From: UBA7672 sp035995285
GTDB taxonomy: Bacteria; Pseudomonadota; Alphaproteobacteria; Caulobacterales; Hyphomonadaceae
Assembly: GCA_035995285.1 (NCBI GenBank)
Contig: DASYKO010000271.1
Span: 1 to 62,900, forward strand
Direction: 5' to 3'
DNA: 62,900 nucleotides
The position numbers were made by a program, and so were the translations under genes. Positions 1 to 8,220 of this stretch are shown here, one piece after another (positions within the stretch are counted from its first letter, which is position 1; each line of letters opens with the position of its first letter). The notes beneath the pieces are model-generated. The model worked only from the letters and a program-made list of their open reading frames with translations. It did not search any database and had not been told where the DNA came from.

Positions 1-132
1 ATGGACCTTGCGCCGCACTCCCAGGCCCACCTCAACAAGGTGGCGCGCCAGCTCAACGAACGACCCAGGAAAACACTGGACTTCCACTCACCGGCAGAGC
101 GATTTAACGAGTGTGTTGCGTCGACCGGTTGA
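1..132 (+). mobile_element. 3' end of an IS30-family transposase gene (cut by window edge)
   Basis: Frame 1 is open from the first base and ends in TGA at 130-132, giving 43 residues. The stretch LNERPRKTLDF followed by SPAERFN and a tail ending in ASTG is the characteristic C-terminus of IS30-family DDE transposases, which cut and join the element ends. The catalytic core lies outside the window, so completeness of the element cannot be judged. The terminal inverted repeat should lie just after the stop, but I could not define it without the other end. Confidence 0.8.
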
Positions 133-331
133 GATCGCCACCAGTTTCAGCCGTTCAAGCTCCAGAACCGGGCGGCTTGGAACAACTCAATTCGACCCGA
201 ATGAGGGGCGCAAATTGCCTTTGCGAAATGGGCGAACTCAGTCGGACAGCGGCCCGGCCATCTCAATCGTCTCTGGTTCTCCGCGAGAGCGGACGAAAAG
301 CAGACGGACCGGCCAGGAACGGCCGGGGTTA
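133..331. other. Non-coding stretch between IS30 remnant and araC-type gene
   Basis: About 200 bases separate the transposase stop from the convergent AraC-type gene. Short frames exist on both strands but show no recognisable protein. The stretch should contain the right terminal repeat of the IS and the former flanking DNA. Nothing else is supported. Confidence 0.4.
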
Positions 332-1339
332 TCAAGCTCCCGCGTCGGGCAGAGAAGCGCCGTCTCTCAGGCGCGCGGCGTCGCGGGCGGGCGGCAGGCC
401 GAACTGACGCGCGTATTCGCGGCTGAATTGCGAGGCGCTTTCGTAACCGACCGCATATCCGACACGGGCGGCGTTCTGTTTCGTCACCAGCATGCGCCGC
501 GCCTGCTGCAGGCGGATACTCTTCTGGTACTGCAGCGGGCTCATGGCCGTGGCCGCCTTGAAATGGCGATGGAAGGAAGCCGTGCTCATGCCAGCGAGTT
601 CCGCAAGCGCCTCGACGCGCAAGGCCTGATCGAAATGCTCACGGATCCAGGCGATAGCGCGGCGCACCTGACCCAGCCGGCTGTCGGCGCGCGCAATCTG
701 ACGCAGCGTCCGGCCCTGCGGGCCCTGGACCAGGCGATAGAGGATTTCGCGCTCGATCATCGGCGCAAGCACGGGAATGTCGGCCGGCGTGTCCAGCAAG
801 CGCATCAGCCGCACCCAAGGGTCCAGCAAGTCCGCGGTGACGGGACTGACAGCGAAGCTCACCGTGTCGTTGTCGTCCCGGCCGGGGAAATCGGTCAGCA
901 GCGCTGCAAGCATCTCGGCATCGAGCCCCATGCTGAGGCCGATATATGGATGGCTCGCGCTGGCTTCGATGATGCAGCCGGAGGCGGGCACTTCGAGCGA
1001 GGCGATGAAGTAGTTGTTCGGGTCGTAGCGCATGCGCCGCTCGCCAATCGTCACTTCCTTGGCGCCCTGCAGGACGAGACAGAAGCGCGGCTGGAACATG
1101 CCGATCGCAGGTTGCGTGGTGTGCGGGGCGCACGTGATCGCCACGCTCGGGATGGCGCTTTGCACGGTGCCCGGTCCGCCGTGGCGGGTGGCTTGGGCGC
1201 GCAGGTGACCCAGGTGTGTCTGCATGGCCAGAAGATCGATCCGCGTCCGGCTGCTGACAAGGAGCCCGCCGCCCGGTTTGAGAGAATCAGGCAAGGATTC
1301 GAGCCGATCGGGCGTCCCCGGAGGCCGTTCCGGCGCCAT
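332..1339 (-). CDS. AraC-family transcriptional regulator
   Basis: A 335-residue DNA-binding regulator. Residues about 60-210 match the AraC_N ligand or dimerisation domain (QPRFCLVLQGAKEV near 83-96 is typical). Residues about 228-325 form the double helix-turn-helix, with LAELAGMSTASFHRHFKA in the first and a VGYESASQFSREY-type second recognition region. It is divergent from a short-chain dehydrogenase that begins 57 bases away, the usual arrangement for an AraC activator and its target. The first methionine is used; Met39 is an alternative start. The inducer is unknown. Confidence 0.88.
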   Translation of the reverse strand: MAPERPPGTPDRLESLPDSLKPGGGLLVSSRTRIDLLAMQTHLGHLRAQATRHGGPGTVQSAIPSVAITCAPHTTQPAIGMFQPRFCLVLQGAKEVTIGERRMRYDPNNYFIASLEVPASGCIIEASASHPYIGLSMGLDAEMLAALLTDFPGRDDNDTVSFAVSPVTADLLDPWVRLMRLLDTPADIPVLAPMIEREILYRLVQGPQGRTLRQIARADSRLGQVRRAIAWIREHFDQALRVEALAELAGMSTASFHRHFKAATAMSPLQYQKSIRLQQARRMLVTKQNAARVGYAVGYESASQFSREYARQFGLPPARDAARLRDGASLPDAGA

Positions 1340-1395
1340 TTAGGCAAGGCGAGCGGTGGATCCTCCCCGCTTCCCCTGTTCCGAAGGAGGCCTCC

Positions 1396-2352
1396 GTGGC
1401 CCAGGCAACCATGACATTTGGCGCGAAATCCACCACCGACGAGGTGCTCCAGGGCGTCGACCTCACTGGCAAGCGCGCTCTGGTGACAGGCGTCTCCGCC
1501 GGCCTCGGCGTCGAGACTGCGCGAACACTGGCGGCCCATGGCGCAACCGTCGTTGGGACGGCGCGGGATCTCGAGAAAGCCAGGCGTGCGACCGCCGGCA
1601 TAGCCGGCATCGAACTCGTCGAAATGGACCTCGCATCCCTGAAGAGCGTGCGCGCGGCGGCCGACAAGCTCAACGCGGCGGGCAAGACGTTCGATCTCGT
1701 CATCGCCAATGCCGGCGTGATGGCGATCCCGGCGAAGCAGCTTACCGAAGACGGCTTCGAGACGCAGTTCGGCACCAACCATCTCGGGCATTTCGTGTTC
1801 ATCAACCGTATTGCGCCGCTGTTCGCCCAAGGCTCGCGGCTGGTGAACCTGTCCTCGGCGGGGCACCGCTATTCCGACGTCAATCTCGAAGACCCGAATT
1901 TCGATCGCACGGACTACACCGACTTCGGCGCCTATGGCCGCTCGAAGACCGCCAACATCCTCTTCGCCGTCGAGTTCGACCGCCGCCACAAGGCGCGCGG
2001 CGTGCGCGCCACCGCTGTCCACCCCGGCGGCATCCAGACTGAACTCTCGCGCCACATGGCGCCGGGCATGCTGGAGGCGTTGCGCGCACGCATCGTCGAA
2101 GACAACAAGAAATCCGGCCTGCCGCCATTCGAGTGGAAGAGCATTCCGCAAGGCGCCGCCACCAGCGTATGGGCCGGCGTCGTCGCACCGGCGGAAGCGG
2201 TTGCCGGCCGCTATTGCGAGGACTGCCATGTCGCCGACATCCTCGACGGCGGGGTCGATCTACGCGGCGGCGTGCGCACCTATGCCCTTAACGGCGAACA
2301 CGCGAAGGCTCTGTGGGCCAAGAGCGAGGAAATGGTCGGGGAACGGTTCTAA
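1396..2352 (+). CDS. SDR-family NAD(P)-dependent oxidoreductase
   Basis: A 318-residue classical short-chain dehydrogenase of the retinol-dehydrogenase-like type. The Rossmann motif TGVSAGLG is at residues 31-38, NAG at 105-107, the catalytic serine near 153-154 (NLSSAG), and the YxxxK pair is Tyr180 and Lys184. The start is GTG, chosen because a near-perfect Shine-Dalgarno (GAAGGAGG at 1383-1390) sits five bases upstream; ATG six codons later is the alternative. It is probably controlled by the divergent AraC regulator. The substrate is not evident. Confidence 0.88.
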   Translation: MAQATMTFGAKSTTDEVLQGVDLTGKRALVTGVSAGLGVETARTLAAHGATVVGTARDLEKARRATAGIAGIELVEMDLASLKSVRAAADKLNAAGKTFDLVIANAGVMAIPAKQLTEDGFETQFGTNHLGHFVFINRIAPLFAQGSRLVNLSSAGHRYSDVNLEDPNFDRTDYTDFGAYGRSKTANILFAVEFDRRHKARGVRATAVHPGGIQTELSRHMAPGMLEALRARIVEDNKKSGLPPFEWKSIPQGAATSVWAGVVAPAEAVAGRYCEDCHVADILDGGVDLRGGVRTYALNGEHAKALWAKSEEMVGERF

Positions 2353-2430
2353 CGAGAGCGGTTGCTCGAGGGACGGCCCGGTCAACTCCGGCGCCGTCCT
2401 CTCTGTCATCGTCTGCTGCGGCTCGATGCT

Positions 2431-3168
2431 CTACGCCATCACTTCCGTGATGGCCTTGGAGGTCTTCATCGCGCCGACGCCGTACTGGCCGACCGGCAGG
2501 CCGGCCAACTGTTGCACCGTAAGAGAAACTCGGCTGACCAGCTCGTTGTTGCCGTTGACGTGGCCCGGCTTGTGGCGCCCGCCTGCCCCGCCGGCGATGA
2601 ACATCAGGATGTTCTCGGTCGAGTGGATCTTGGCGTTGCCGGTATCCGAGAAGCCAAGGACGACGGCGTTGTCCAGCAGCGTGCCGTCGCCTTCCTTGAT
2701 CTCGTTGAGGGCGACGACGAAGTCGGCATAGCCCTGGAAGGCTGCCGTCGCGAGCTTGTCAGAGATGACCTGATAGCCGAGTTTGGGGTGCAGCGGCTCG
2801 TCATGCGTGTGCGAGTGATAGATCGAGGTGTCGCCCGGCAGGTAGGTTTCCGAGGTGGCGCTGGAGTGGACGACGTTGAAGATCTTGGTCTGGTTGCAGG
2901 CGAGCGCCATGGCGGTGAGCTTGGCCATCAGCTTGGAGTTGTGGTTCACGATGTCGACCTGCCCACGGACATTCGGCGCCTCTGGCTCGGGCGGCACGAC
3001 GCAGCTTTCGCACTTGGCGGGACGCTCCAGCTGGACGGCGAGCTGTTCTTCGGTCTCGCGGAGGGATGTGTAGTACTGGTCGAGCTTGATGCGGTCTGCC
3101 GCGCTGGCTTGCGCGCTGAGGGCGATGCGCTGGTCGTTGATGGCGGAGAGGACGCTTCGGCGCAGCAT
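2431..3168 (-). pseudogene. DUF1552 protein, 5'-truncated remnant
   Basis: The 245 residues match only the C-terminal half of DUF1552 proteins, secreted proteins usually of more than 400 residues. Family hallmarks seen are TEEQLAVQ-like coiled sequence, HSHTHD near the middle, LLDNAVVLGFSDTGNAKIHS and a glycine-rich GGAGGRHKPGH. The frame loses family resemblance just upstream of the first methionine, where sequence belonging to a different, oppositely oriented gene begins. There is no signal peptide. This is best read as a deletion remnant, not a working gene; an internal start giving a short product cannot be excluded. Confidence 0.7.
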
Positions 3169-3179
3169 CGCGTTGACGT

Positions 3180-3305
3180 TACTCGGGCGACTATGTGGAC
3201 CGGCCGGAGAAGAAGCTGCCGGATGGCTCGACCCAGCCGGCGAGCGAGGCGCAGCCGCCCAAGGGCGACCTCATCGTGCCGTGGGTGCACCTCGCGCGGC
3301 CCTGA
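3180..3305 (+). pseudogene. 3' tail remnant of an unidentified plus-strand gene
   Basis: From about 3180 a plus-strand frame reads some 41 residues rich in Asp, Pro, Glu and Lys and ends in PWVHLARP followed by TGA at 3303-3305. The frame is closed upstream by TGA at 3174-3176, with no start codon or ribosome site. It has the composition of a real protein tail and abuts the broken end of the DUF1552 remnant. The family was not recognised. The call rests on coding-like composition only. Confidence 0.35.
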
Positions 3306-3412
3306 ATGCCTCGTTGACCGGTGTTCAACTATCGGAGGCGTTGCGCTTCAACCGGCCAGATCTGCCTCGATCTTCCCACGCTCTTGCGCGTGCATTCATC
3401 GGCGCTCGCAGT

Positions 3413-3964
3413 CTAGCGCAGCTTTTCCCCGCAATCCGAAAGGTTCCGGGATTCCCTTTTGTAACGGCGCCAGACAGCGCAGGGGTGATTGACCTCGTCG
3501 AGTTCCACCATCCACGTGTCGTTGTGTCCATGACCAGACTCATAAAGTCCTACCCAGGCGCGCCCGTCCTGATCGACCCTCGCCTCGACAATTCGCCAAT
3601 GCGCCACGTTGACGGTTGAGGAGTCACTTCGGCTGCGCGCATCGAGGACGGCGCCGACCGCAACCTTCCTGATTGCGGCGGCGTCGCCGGTAACCTGGGC
3701 CAGCCTTTGCCGCGCGGAAGCCAGCGCTTCCCGGTCTGCGACGCCGGGCGGGCGCAGAACGATGAGGTCGGCAATTTCCCTCTCGACCATCAGGCGCCCG
3801 ATCCAGCCTTCCGTTCCCAGCTGACGGAAGATGGAAGTAGGGATGGGCGGAAATACCGGGGCCGGCGGAGAAGCAAGCGGCGGCGGAGGGACAAGAGCGG
3901 GCGCAGGCGCCAGGACGGCAGCGCCATTTCCAGCGAACCCCTTCGGTACGGGATATCCGCTCAT
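3413..3964 (-). CDS. Proline-rich protein at the end of the chemotaxis operon
   Basis: A 183-residue protein of unrecognised family. The first 40 residues are dominated by Pro and Ala (PPPPLASPPAPVFPPIP around 26-42), suggesting a flexible linker or a docking segment. The rest is a mixed alpha/beta domain with no known motif and no signal peptide. Its ATG overlaps the stop of the preceding CheE-like gene by four bases (ATGA), so it is translationally coupled to the chemotaxis operon. A role in chemotaxis or motor control is inferred from position alone. Confidence 0.65.
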   Translation of the reverse strand: MSGYPVPKGFAGNGAAVLAPAPALVPPPPLASPPAPVFPPIPTSIFRQLGTEGWIGRLMVEREIADLIVLRPPGVADREALASARQRLAQVTGDAAAIRKVAVGAVLDARSRSDSSTVNVAHWRIVEARVDQDGRAWVGLYESGHGHNDTWMVELDEVNHPCAVWRRYKRESRNLSDCGEKLR

Positions 3965-4461
3965 GCCGGCCGCCCGACCGGCTTGGCGTCAACGAGCGGG
4001 TCGAACGCGAAGCGCTTTCGCACCTTGAGAAGGCCATCGATGACATGCTGCGAGTCAGTCGGGTTCGTGATGTTGCGGAGCAGCCGCATGGCGCCGACGT
4101 GAACTGCGACCGGCTCACGAAACTCGATTCCGCGGGTGATCATTCCGTCGAGAACATCGCACAGACTCTTCGCGGCGACATCGATCTGGGGAAGGTCGAC
4201 GACCGAGGCCACGCCGATGATGCTGAGAGATATCCCGTAGAATTCCTGCAGCCGATCCGACCCGCCGTCGGCAGGCCAATCGGCGATCAGCTGTTCCAGC
4301 CGGGCAATTGCCTCTTCGACATGCTGGAGACAATCGCCGGCAATATAGGTCAGGTTGCGGTCTGCGGCGCGTATGCCCTCCCGCAGCGTCCGGTTGGTGC
4401 CGTCCTGCAATGCTCCTGCGAGCCGATTGACGGGTTTGAAAAACTTGGCCTTGTCGCTCAC
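3961..4461 (-). CDS. CheE-like chemotaxis protein
   Basis: A 166-residue, largely helical soluble protein. No catalytic motif is visible. Its place, after a CheU-like gene and a CheY-like gene, matches the position of cheE in the Caulobacter chemotaxis operon, so the name is given by gene order rather than by a motif. It overlaps both neighbours by four bases (ATGA), which implies coupled translation and fixed stoichiometry. A mostly helical build is compatible with a phosphatase or phosphotransfer partner of a CheY, but that is inference. Confidence 0.6.
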   Translation of the reverse strand: MSDKAKFFKPVNRLAGALQDGTNRTLREGIRAADRNLTYIAGDCLQHVEEAIARLEQLIADWPADGGSDRLQEFYGISLSIIGVASVVDLPQIDVAAKSLCDVLDGMITRGIEFREPVAVHVGAMRLLRNITNPTDSQHVIDGLLKVRKRFAFDPLVDAKPVGRPA

Positions 4462-5051
4462 AGGGTGATCCGCCTTGGCTGCATCAGGGCGTCAATGTCC
4501 GCCTGACTCATGTTGGGTTGAGAGGCATTTCCGAGGTCGGCGGAAAGATCGCCTTCGCGGCGGCCTTCAAGCCCTTGGGGGGGGCCTTCGAACTTGAAGC
4601 GCCGGTCGGGGCCCACATACGACTGGCATTCGACGTGCTGACGTTTGTCGCGTCCCAGCCAGCCGATGCGCGCGGAGATTTTCGTGGGCGTCAAAGGCTT
4701 GGCGAGAACGAAGTTCGCTCCCGAATCGCGGGCGGACGTGATGCGCGTGGATTGCGTGTGACCGGTCACGACCATGATGGAGGAGAACTTGTTCCGCGAA
4801 GACGGATCCCGCCGCAGCCACGGAATGAACTCGTAGCCATCGCCGGAAGCGCCCGGATCGACGAAGATCAGATCGAACTCGCGCTGGGCCGCCAGCTTCG
4901 CATCCTCGATGGTGGTGCATTTATACAGGTTCTTGGCGCCGAACCCCGCGAGGATCTGCGAAAGAATGGACATGCTCATGGGATCGGCGTCGAGAATGAG
5001 GATCGACGTACGGTCTAGACTGAATTTGATGCTTCCCGGATCTGCCTGCAT
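4458..5051 (-). CDS. CheY-like response regulator with C-terminal FliM-like peptide
   Basis: A 197-residue protein. Residues about 14-133 are a receiver domain with acidic residues Asp21 and Asp23, phospho-acceptor Asp65, Thr96 and Lys118. A YVGPDRRFK segment follows at 145-153. A low-complexity linker then leads to MSQADIDALM at 181-190, which closely resembles the LSQ-EIDALL peptide with which FliM and FliY bind phosphorylated CheY. By position it corresponds to the third cheY of the Caulobacter operon. It probably acts near the flagellar switch or binds another CheY. It overlaps the CheE-like gene by four bases. Confidence 0.8.
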   Translation of the reverse strand: MQADPGSIKFSLDRTSILILDADPMSMSILSQILAGFGAKNLYKCTTIEDAKLAAQREFDLIFVDPGASGDGYEFIPWLRRDPSSRNKFSSIMVVTGHTQSTRITSARDSGANFVLAKPLTPTKISARIGWLGRDKRQHVECQSYVGPDRRFKFEGPPQGLEGRREGDLSADLGNASQPNMSQADIDALMQPRRITL

Positions 5052-5053
5052 TG

Positions 5054-5395
5054 TTAGAAGAGGTCGACCTCTCCTCCCGCAATGCTGAGGGCTTCCTCCT
5101 TGCCGGCCAGGCGCCTGGCCAGCGCATCCAGCGTCAAACCTGCAAGCGCGTTGCTGCGGGTCAGCGCGGGATCCTCGGCATAGCGCCGCGCGATGTCCGC
5201 CAGAGCGACAGTCCGTTGGACGAGTTCGTCAAGACCCTGCGCACGCATGGTGAGCTCGGGCTGGTTTGTAAGGCCGGCGATGGAAGCCAGCGCGCCCTGA
5301 TACTGGTCCAGGTCGCCTGCCAGACGCTCCAGCTCGGCGGCAAACCTCGCGATGAACGCATGCCGGTCGGAATGTGAAGAGGGGCCGGTGGACAT
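5054..5395 (-). CDS. Small helical chemotaxis-operon protein (CheU-like)
   Basis: A 113-residue protein predicted to be almost wholly helical, with charged heptad-like stretches (LERLAGDLDQYQGALASIAG near 24-43) and no catalytic motif. It lies directly after cheD, where Caulobacter has cheU, and the name is suggested only by that order. Its ATG shares one base with the cheD stop (TGATG), so translation is coupled. The function is unknown; it may be a scaffold or adaptor of the receptor array. Confidence 0.6.
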   Translation of the reverse strand: MSTGPSSHSDRHAFIARFAAELERLAGDLDQYQGALASIAGLTNQPELTMRAQGLDELVQRTVALADIARRYAEDPALTRSNALAGLTLDALARRLAGKEEALSIAGGEVDLF

Positions 5396-5952
5396 CAGAA
5401 CAGCTCCAGCGCGCCAGCATCTTCGACAGGCGCCGGCGGCGCTTTCTTCGTTTCGGTTTCGAAGACATCGCCGGCTTCGATCAGTTGCTGGCGCACGCGC
5501 CCGCTATAGGGCCAGAATTCGATGCGACGCGCCTGAACGCCGCCCAGGCTGCCGCCGATATGCGAGATGCCCTCGTTGGTCAGGAAGCGCTGCGCGAACT
5601 CGGCGTTCTGACTGCCGATATCGGAGAGGCCCCGCACCATGCGGCCGCCGCCGAACAGCTTTGCCTCAAGCCGGTCCTTGCGGGCGCCGCGGCAGAGCAG
5701 CTCGTTGATCAGCAGCTCCATGGCGTGAACGCCATAGCTGAGCGTCGACATGGACTCCCTGCGATCGGGCAGGAGGAAGTGATTTGCCCCGCCGATTCTT
5801 GCGATCGGATCGCGAATGCAGGCAGACACGCACGATCCGAGGAGCGTGCAGATGCGCACGTCGGGATCGCCGGACACGCTCATCTGGCCCTGCACGATAT
5901 GAAGGGTGTCCGGGCGTCCGATCGATATCTTCTGTGCAGCGGCCGAGGTCAT
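5395..5952 (-). CDS. cheD: CheD, chemoreceptor glutamine deamidase
   Basis: A 186-residue cytoplasmic enzyme that deamidates glutamines on chemoreceptors. The catalytic residues expected for CheD are present: Cys41 in LLGSCVS, His58 in GGANHF, and Thr36 in CTLLGS. The start at 5952 is preferred over frames running further upstream because its ATG overlaps the cheY stop (ATGA) and homology begins there. It is embedded in the che operon. Confidence 0.92.
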   Translation of the reverse strand: MTSAAAQKISIGRPDTLHIVQGQMSVSGDPDVRICTLLGSCVSACIRDPIARIGGANHFLLPDRRESMSTLSYGVHAMELLINELLCRGARKDRLEAKLFGGGRMVRGLSDIGSQNAEFAQRFLTNEGISHIGGSLGGVQARRIEFWPYSGRVRQQLIEAGDVFETETKKAPPAPVEDAGALELF

Positions 5953-6338
5953 GTCAGCGAACCGAAGACCTGAACGATCTTTTCCTTGAGCTGCGTGGTG
6001 GTGAACGGCTTCACGAGATAGTTGTTGACGCCGAACTGCCTGGCCCGGCCGACAAGCTCCAGGTCCGCCCTGCCCGTGAGCATGATGAAGGCCGTGTTGG
6101 CGAATGCGGGCTGGGCGCGCACGGCGCGCAGGAAGCCAAGGCCGTCCAGCTTCGGCATGTTGAAGTCCGAAATGATGAGGTGGCACGGCTTCATGGCAAG
6201 CTCGCGCATACCCTCCTCGCCATCGGGCGCTTCACGGATGTTCACCATGCCAATCTGTTTCAGACTGTTGGCGATCAGGGCCCGCATCGAAAGCTGGTCG
6301 TCGACCACGAGGGCCTGAATGGCAGCAGCGGCTGGCAT
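5949..6338 (-). CDS. cheY: CheY-type response regulator (second in operon)
   Basis: A 129-residue single-domain receiver. The acidic pair is Asp13-Asp14, the phospho-acceptor is Asp58 in ISDFNMPKLDG, Thr87 lies in the MLTGR segment, and the conserved lysine lies in LVKPFTT. It should take phosphate from CheA and act on the flagellar switch or serve as a phosphate sink. Its ATG shares a base with the cheB stop (TGATG) and its stop overlaps cheD (ATGA). Confidence 0.93.
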   Translation of the reverse strand: MPAAAAIQALVVDDQLSMRALIANSLKQIGMVNIREAPDGEEGMRELAMKPCHLIISDFNMPKLDGLGFLRAVRAQPAFANTAFIMLTGRADLELVGRARQFGVNNYLVKPFTTTQLKEKIVQVFGSLT

Positions 6339-7366
6339 CAGACGGCTCTCCTCTGTTGAACTTCACACGCATCCAGGATCGCATCAGCGGCCTGGCTCAG
6401 AGACACTTGCCTGCCGACCGCGCCCATCTCGTGGGCGACGCGCGGCATGCCGTAGACAATCGAACTGCTTTCGTCCTGGCCGAACGTAACAGCGCCGACC
6501 TGACGCATCTTGAGCAGGCCGGCTGCGCCATCGCGGCCCATGCCGGTCAGGATGACGCCAACCGCATTGCCGCCCACGGTCTCCGCGACCGAGCGGAAAA
6601 GCGTGTCGACCGAAGGCCGGTGGCCGGACTCAGGCGGCCCGTCGTTCAGAGAACAGCGCAGGGCCGTCTTGCCGACGACGCGCAGGTGATGGGTCCCGCC
6701 GGGGGCGATGTAGACATGCCCTGGAAGAACGGGAGCGCCCTCCGTGGCCTCTGCGATCTTGGGGGCGCAGGTGCGATCGAAGCGCTCCGCCAGGCTGCGC
6801 GTGAAACCCGGCGGCATATGCTGGGTGATGACCGTCGGGGGGCAATCCGCAGGGAAGCGTGACAGGATGGCGAGCAGCGCCTCGACGCCGCCCGTTGAGG
6901 ATCCGATCGCGACAAGACGGCCATCCGTCTTGTAGGCGCTGCGGCGCTCCACAGGCGCGGCGATCCGCGGCCGCACCTTCGCCTGCGCCGCCGCCTTCAC
7001 GCGCGAGGCAAGATCGTTGAAGCCGTCATCGACTTGGCTCGCCGTAGGCTTTCCAACGCAATCGACAGCGCCGATCTCAAGCGCTGCGATGCTGGCGTTG
7101 GCGCCGTCATGCGTGAGCGTCGAGACCATCACGACCGGCATTGGACGCAGGCGCATGATCTTTTCGAGAAACTCGATGCCGTTCATGTTCGGCATCTCGA
7201 CATCGAGCGTGATGACGTGAGGATTGAGCCGCTTGATGGCCTCCCGCGCCTCGTAGGGATCGCCCGCCTGGCCAACGACCTCGATCTCGGGATCGCGGCC
7301 CAGCATGGCGGCGATGAGCGCGCGCATGGTCGGGGAATCATCGACTATGAGGACCCGAACGGTCAT
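6338..7366 (-). CDS. cheB: CheB, chemoreceptor methylesterase/deamidase response regulator
   Basis: A 342-residue adaptation enzyme. The N-terminal receiver has VDDSPTMR and the phospho-acceptor aspartate in TLDVEMPNMNG. The C-terminal methylesterase domain carries the three catalytic regions: IGSSTGGVEAL (Ser), TQHMPPGF (His) and MGRDGAAG (Asp). It removes methyl groups from receptor glutamates when phosphorylated by CheA. The start at 7366 is chosen since the receiver begins there and ATG overlaps the cheR stop (ATGA); the 41 residues further upstream in frame have no homology. Confidence 0.95.
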   Translation of the reverse strand: MTVRVLIVDDSPTMRALIAAMLGRDPEIEVVGQAGDPYEAREAIKRLNPHVITLDVEMPNMNGIEFLEKIMRLRPMPVVMVSTLTHDGANASIAALEIGAVDCVGKPTASQVDDGFNDLASRVKAAAQAKVRPRIAAPVERRSAYKTDGRLVAIGSSTGGVEALLAILSRFPADCPPTVITQHMPPGFTRSLAERFDRTCAPKIAEATEGAPVLPGHVYIAPGGTHHLRVVGKTALRCSLNDGPPESGHRPSVDTLFRSVAETVGGNAVGVILTGMGRDGAAGLLKMRQVGAVTFGQDESSSIVYGMPRVAHEMGAVGRQVSLSQAADAILDACEVQQRRAV

Positions 7367-8220
7367 TTCGGCCTCGCAAGGCGATACACGGTCTGGCCGT
7401 CGGTGGCGAAACGCTGGTCGTCCACGCGCTCGGAGTGACCGATATACAAGCGGCCATCTGCCTGGAGCTTGTCGCCGAAGCGGCCCCAAAGTCTCTCCTG
7501 GACGGGTTCCTCGAAATAGATCGCGACGTTGCGGCAGAAGATGGCGTCGAAGCGGCCTTTCATCGGCCAGTCGGCCATCAGATTGAGTTCGCGAAATGAA
7601 ATCAGAGCGCGCGCGGATTCGTCCACCTCAGCCTCGGCGCCGCGCGTCTTGAATCGACTGCGCAAGCCCGGCGGAATTTCCTTCAGCACCTCGGCGCTGT
7701 AGGTGGCCGACATCGCCTTTGCGATGACGTTGGTATCGATGTCGGTCGCCAGAATGCGGATATCGAGTTCCGCGGCGTTGGGGATGACGGACAGAAGCGT
7801 GAGGGCGATTGAATACGGCTCCTCGCCGGTCGAGCAGCCGGCGGACCAGATACGCAGGCGCCCGCCTGCCCGGACCTTGGCGGCCAGCCCGCCCGCAAGC
7901 CTCTCCTTGAGATGGTCGAAGTGGTGCGATTCACGGAAGAAGCGGGTGACGTTGGTGGTCAGGGCGCGCAGCATGGCGCTACGCTCTTCGGCGCCCTCAG
8001 GCCCGGCGACATAGGCGCAGTACTCGCGGAACGAGCGAAGGCCGAGATGGCGAAGCCGCTTCGCAAGGCGCGAATAGACCAGCGCCATCTTGCCTTCCGG
8101 CAAATGGATTCCGCTGTCCTTGTGCAGGATGGCGGCGATGGTGCGGAAATCGTCATTGGTGAAAGAGTATTCACCGCCGACGCCCCCCGCCTCGCGCGTG
8201 GCAAGTGCTGGGGAGCTCAT
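7363..8220 (-). CDS. cheR: CheR, chemoreceptor glutamate methyltransferase
   Basis: A 285-residue SAM-dependent methyltransferase that methylates receptor glutamates. It shows the N-terminal helical CheR_N domain (about 15-70) and the SAM motif IWSAGCSTGEEPYSIA, with ILATDID and IFCRNVAIYF further on, all diagnostic. The ATG overlaps the cheW stop (ATGA). One MCP in this cluster ends in a WEEF-type tail that could dock CheR. Confidence 0.95.
   Translation of the reverse strand: MSSPALATREAGGVGGEYSFTNDDFRTIAAILHKDSGIHLPEGKMALVYSRLAKRLRHLGLRSFREYCAYVAGPEGAEERSAMLRALTTNVTRFFRESHHFDHLKERLAGGLAAKVRAGGRLRIWSAGCSTGEEPYSIALTLLSVIPNAAELDIRILATDIDTNVIAKAMSATYSAEVLKEIPPGLRSRFKTRGAEAEVDESARALISFRELNLMADWPMKGRFDAIFCRNVAIYFEEPVQERLWGRFGDKLQADGRLYIGHSERVDDQRFATDGQTVYRLARPK

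Noticed and set aside
8..1414. A 468-codon plus-strand frame over the left edge
   Set aside because: It is the antisense shadow of the AraC-type gene. Its composition is Arg-rich with no family resemblance, whereas the minus-strand frame has clear AraC_N and HTH motifs.
1051..2229. A 392-codon minus-strand frame over the SDR gene
   Set aside because: Arg/Ala/Gly-rich antisense frame of high-GC DNA; the plus-strand SDR has intact TGxxxGxG and YxxxK motifs.
2362..3492. A 376-codon plus-strand frame opposite the DUF1552 remnant
   Set aside because: It reads as antisense of conserved DUF1552 sequence and has no ribosome site or family; only the separate short tail ending at 3305, in another frame, looked coding-like.
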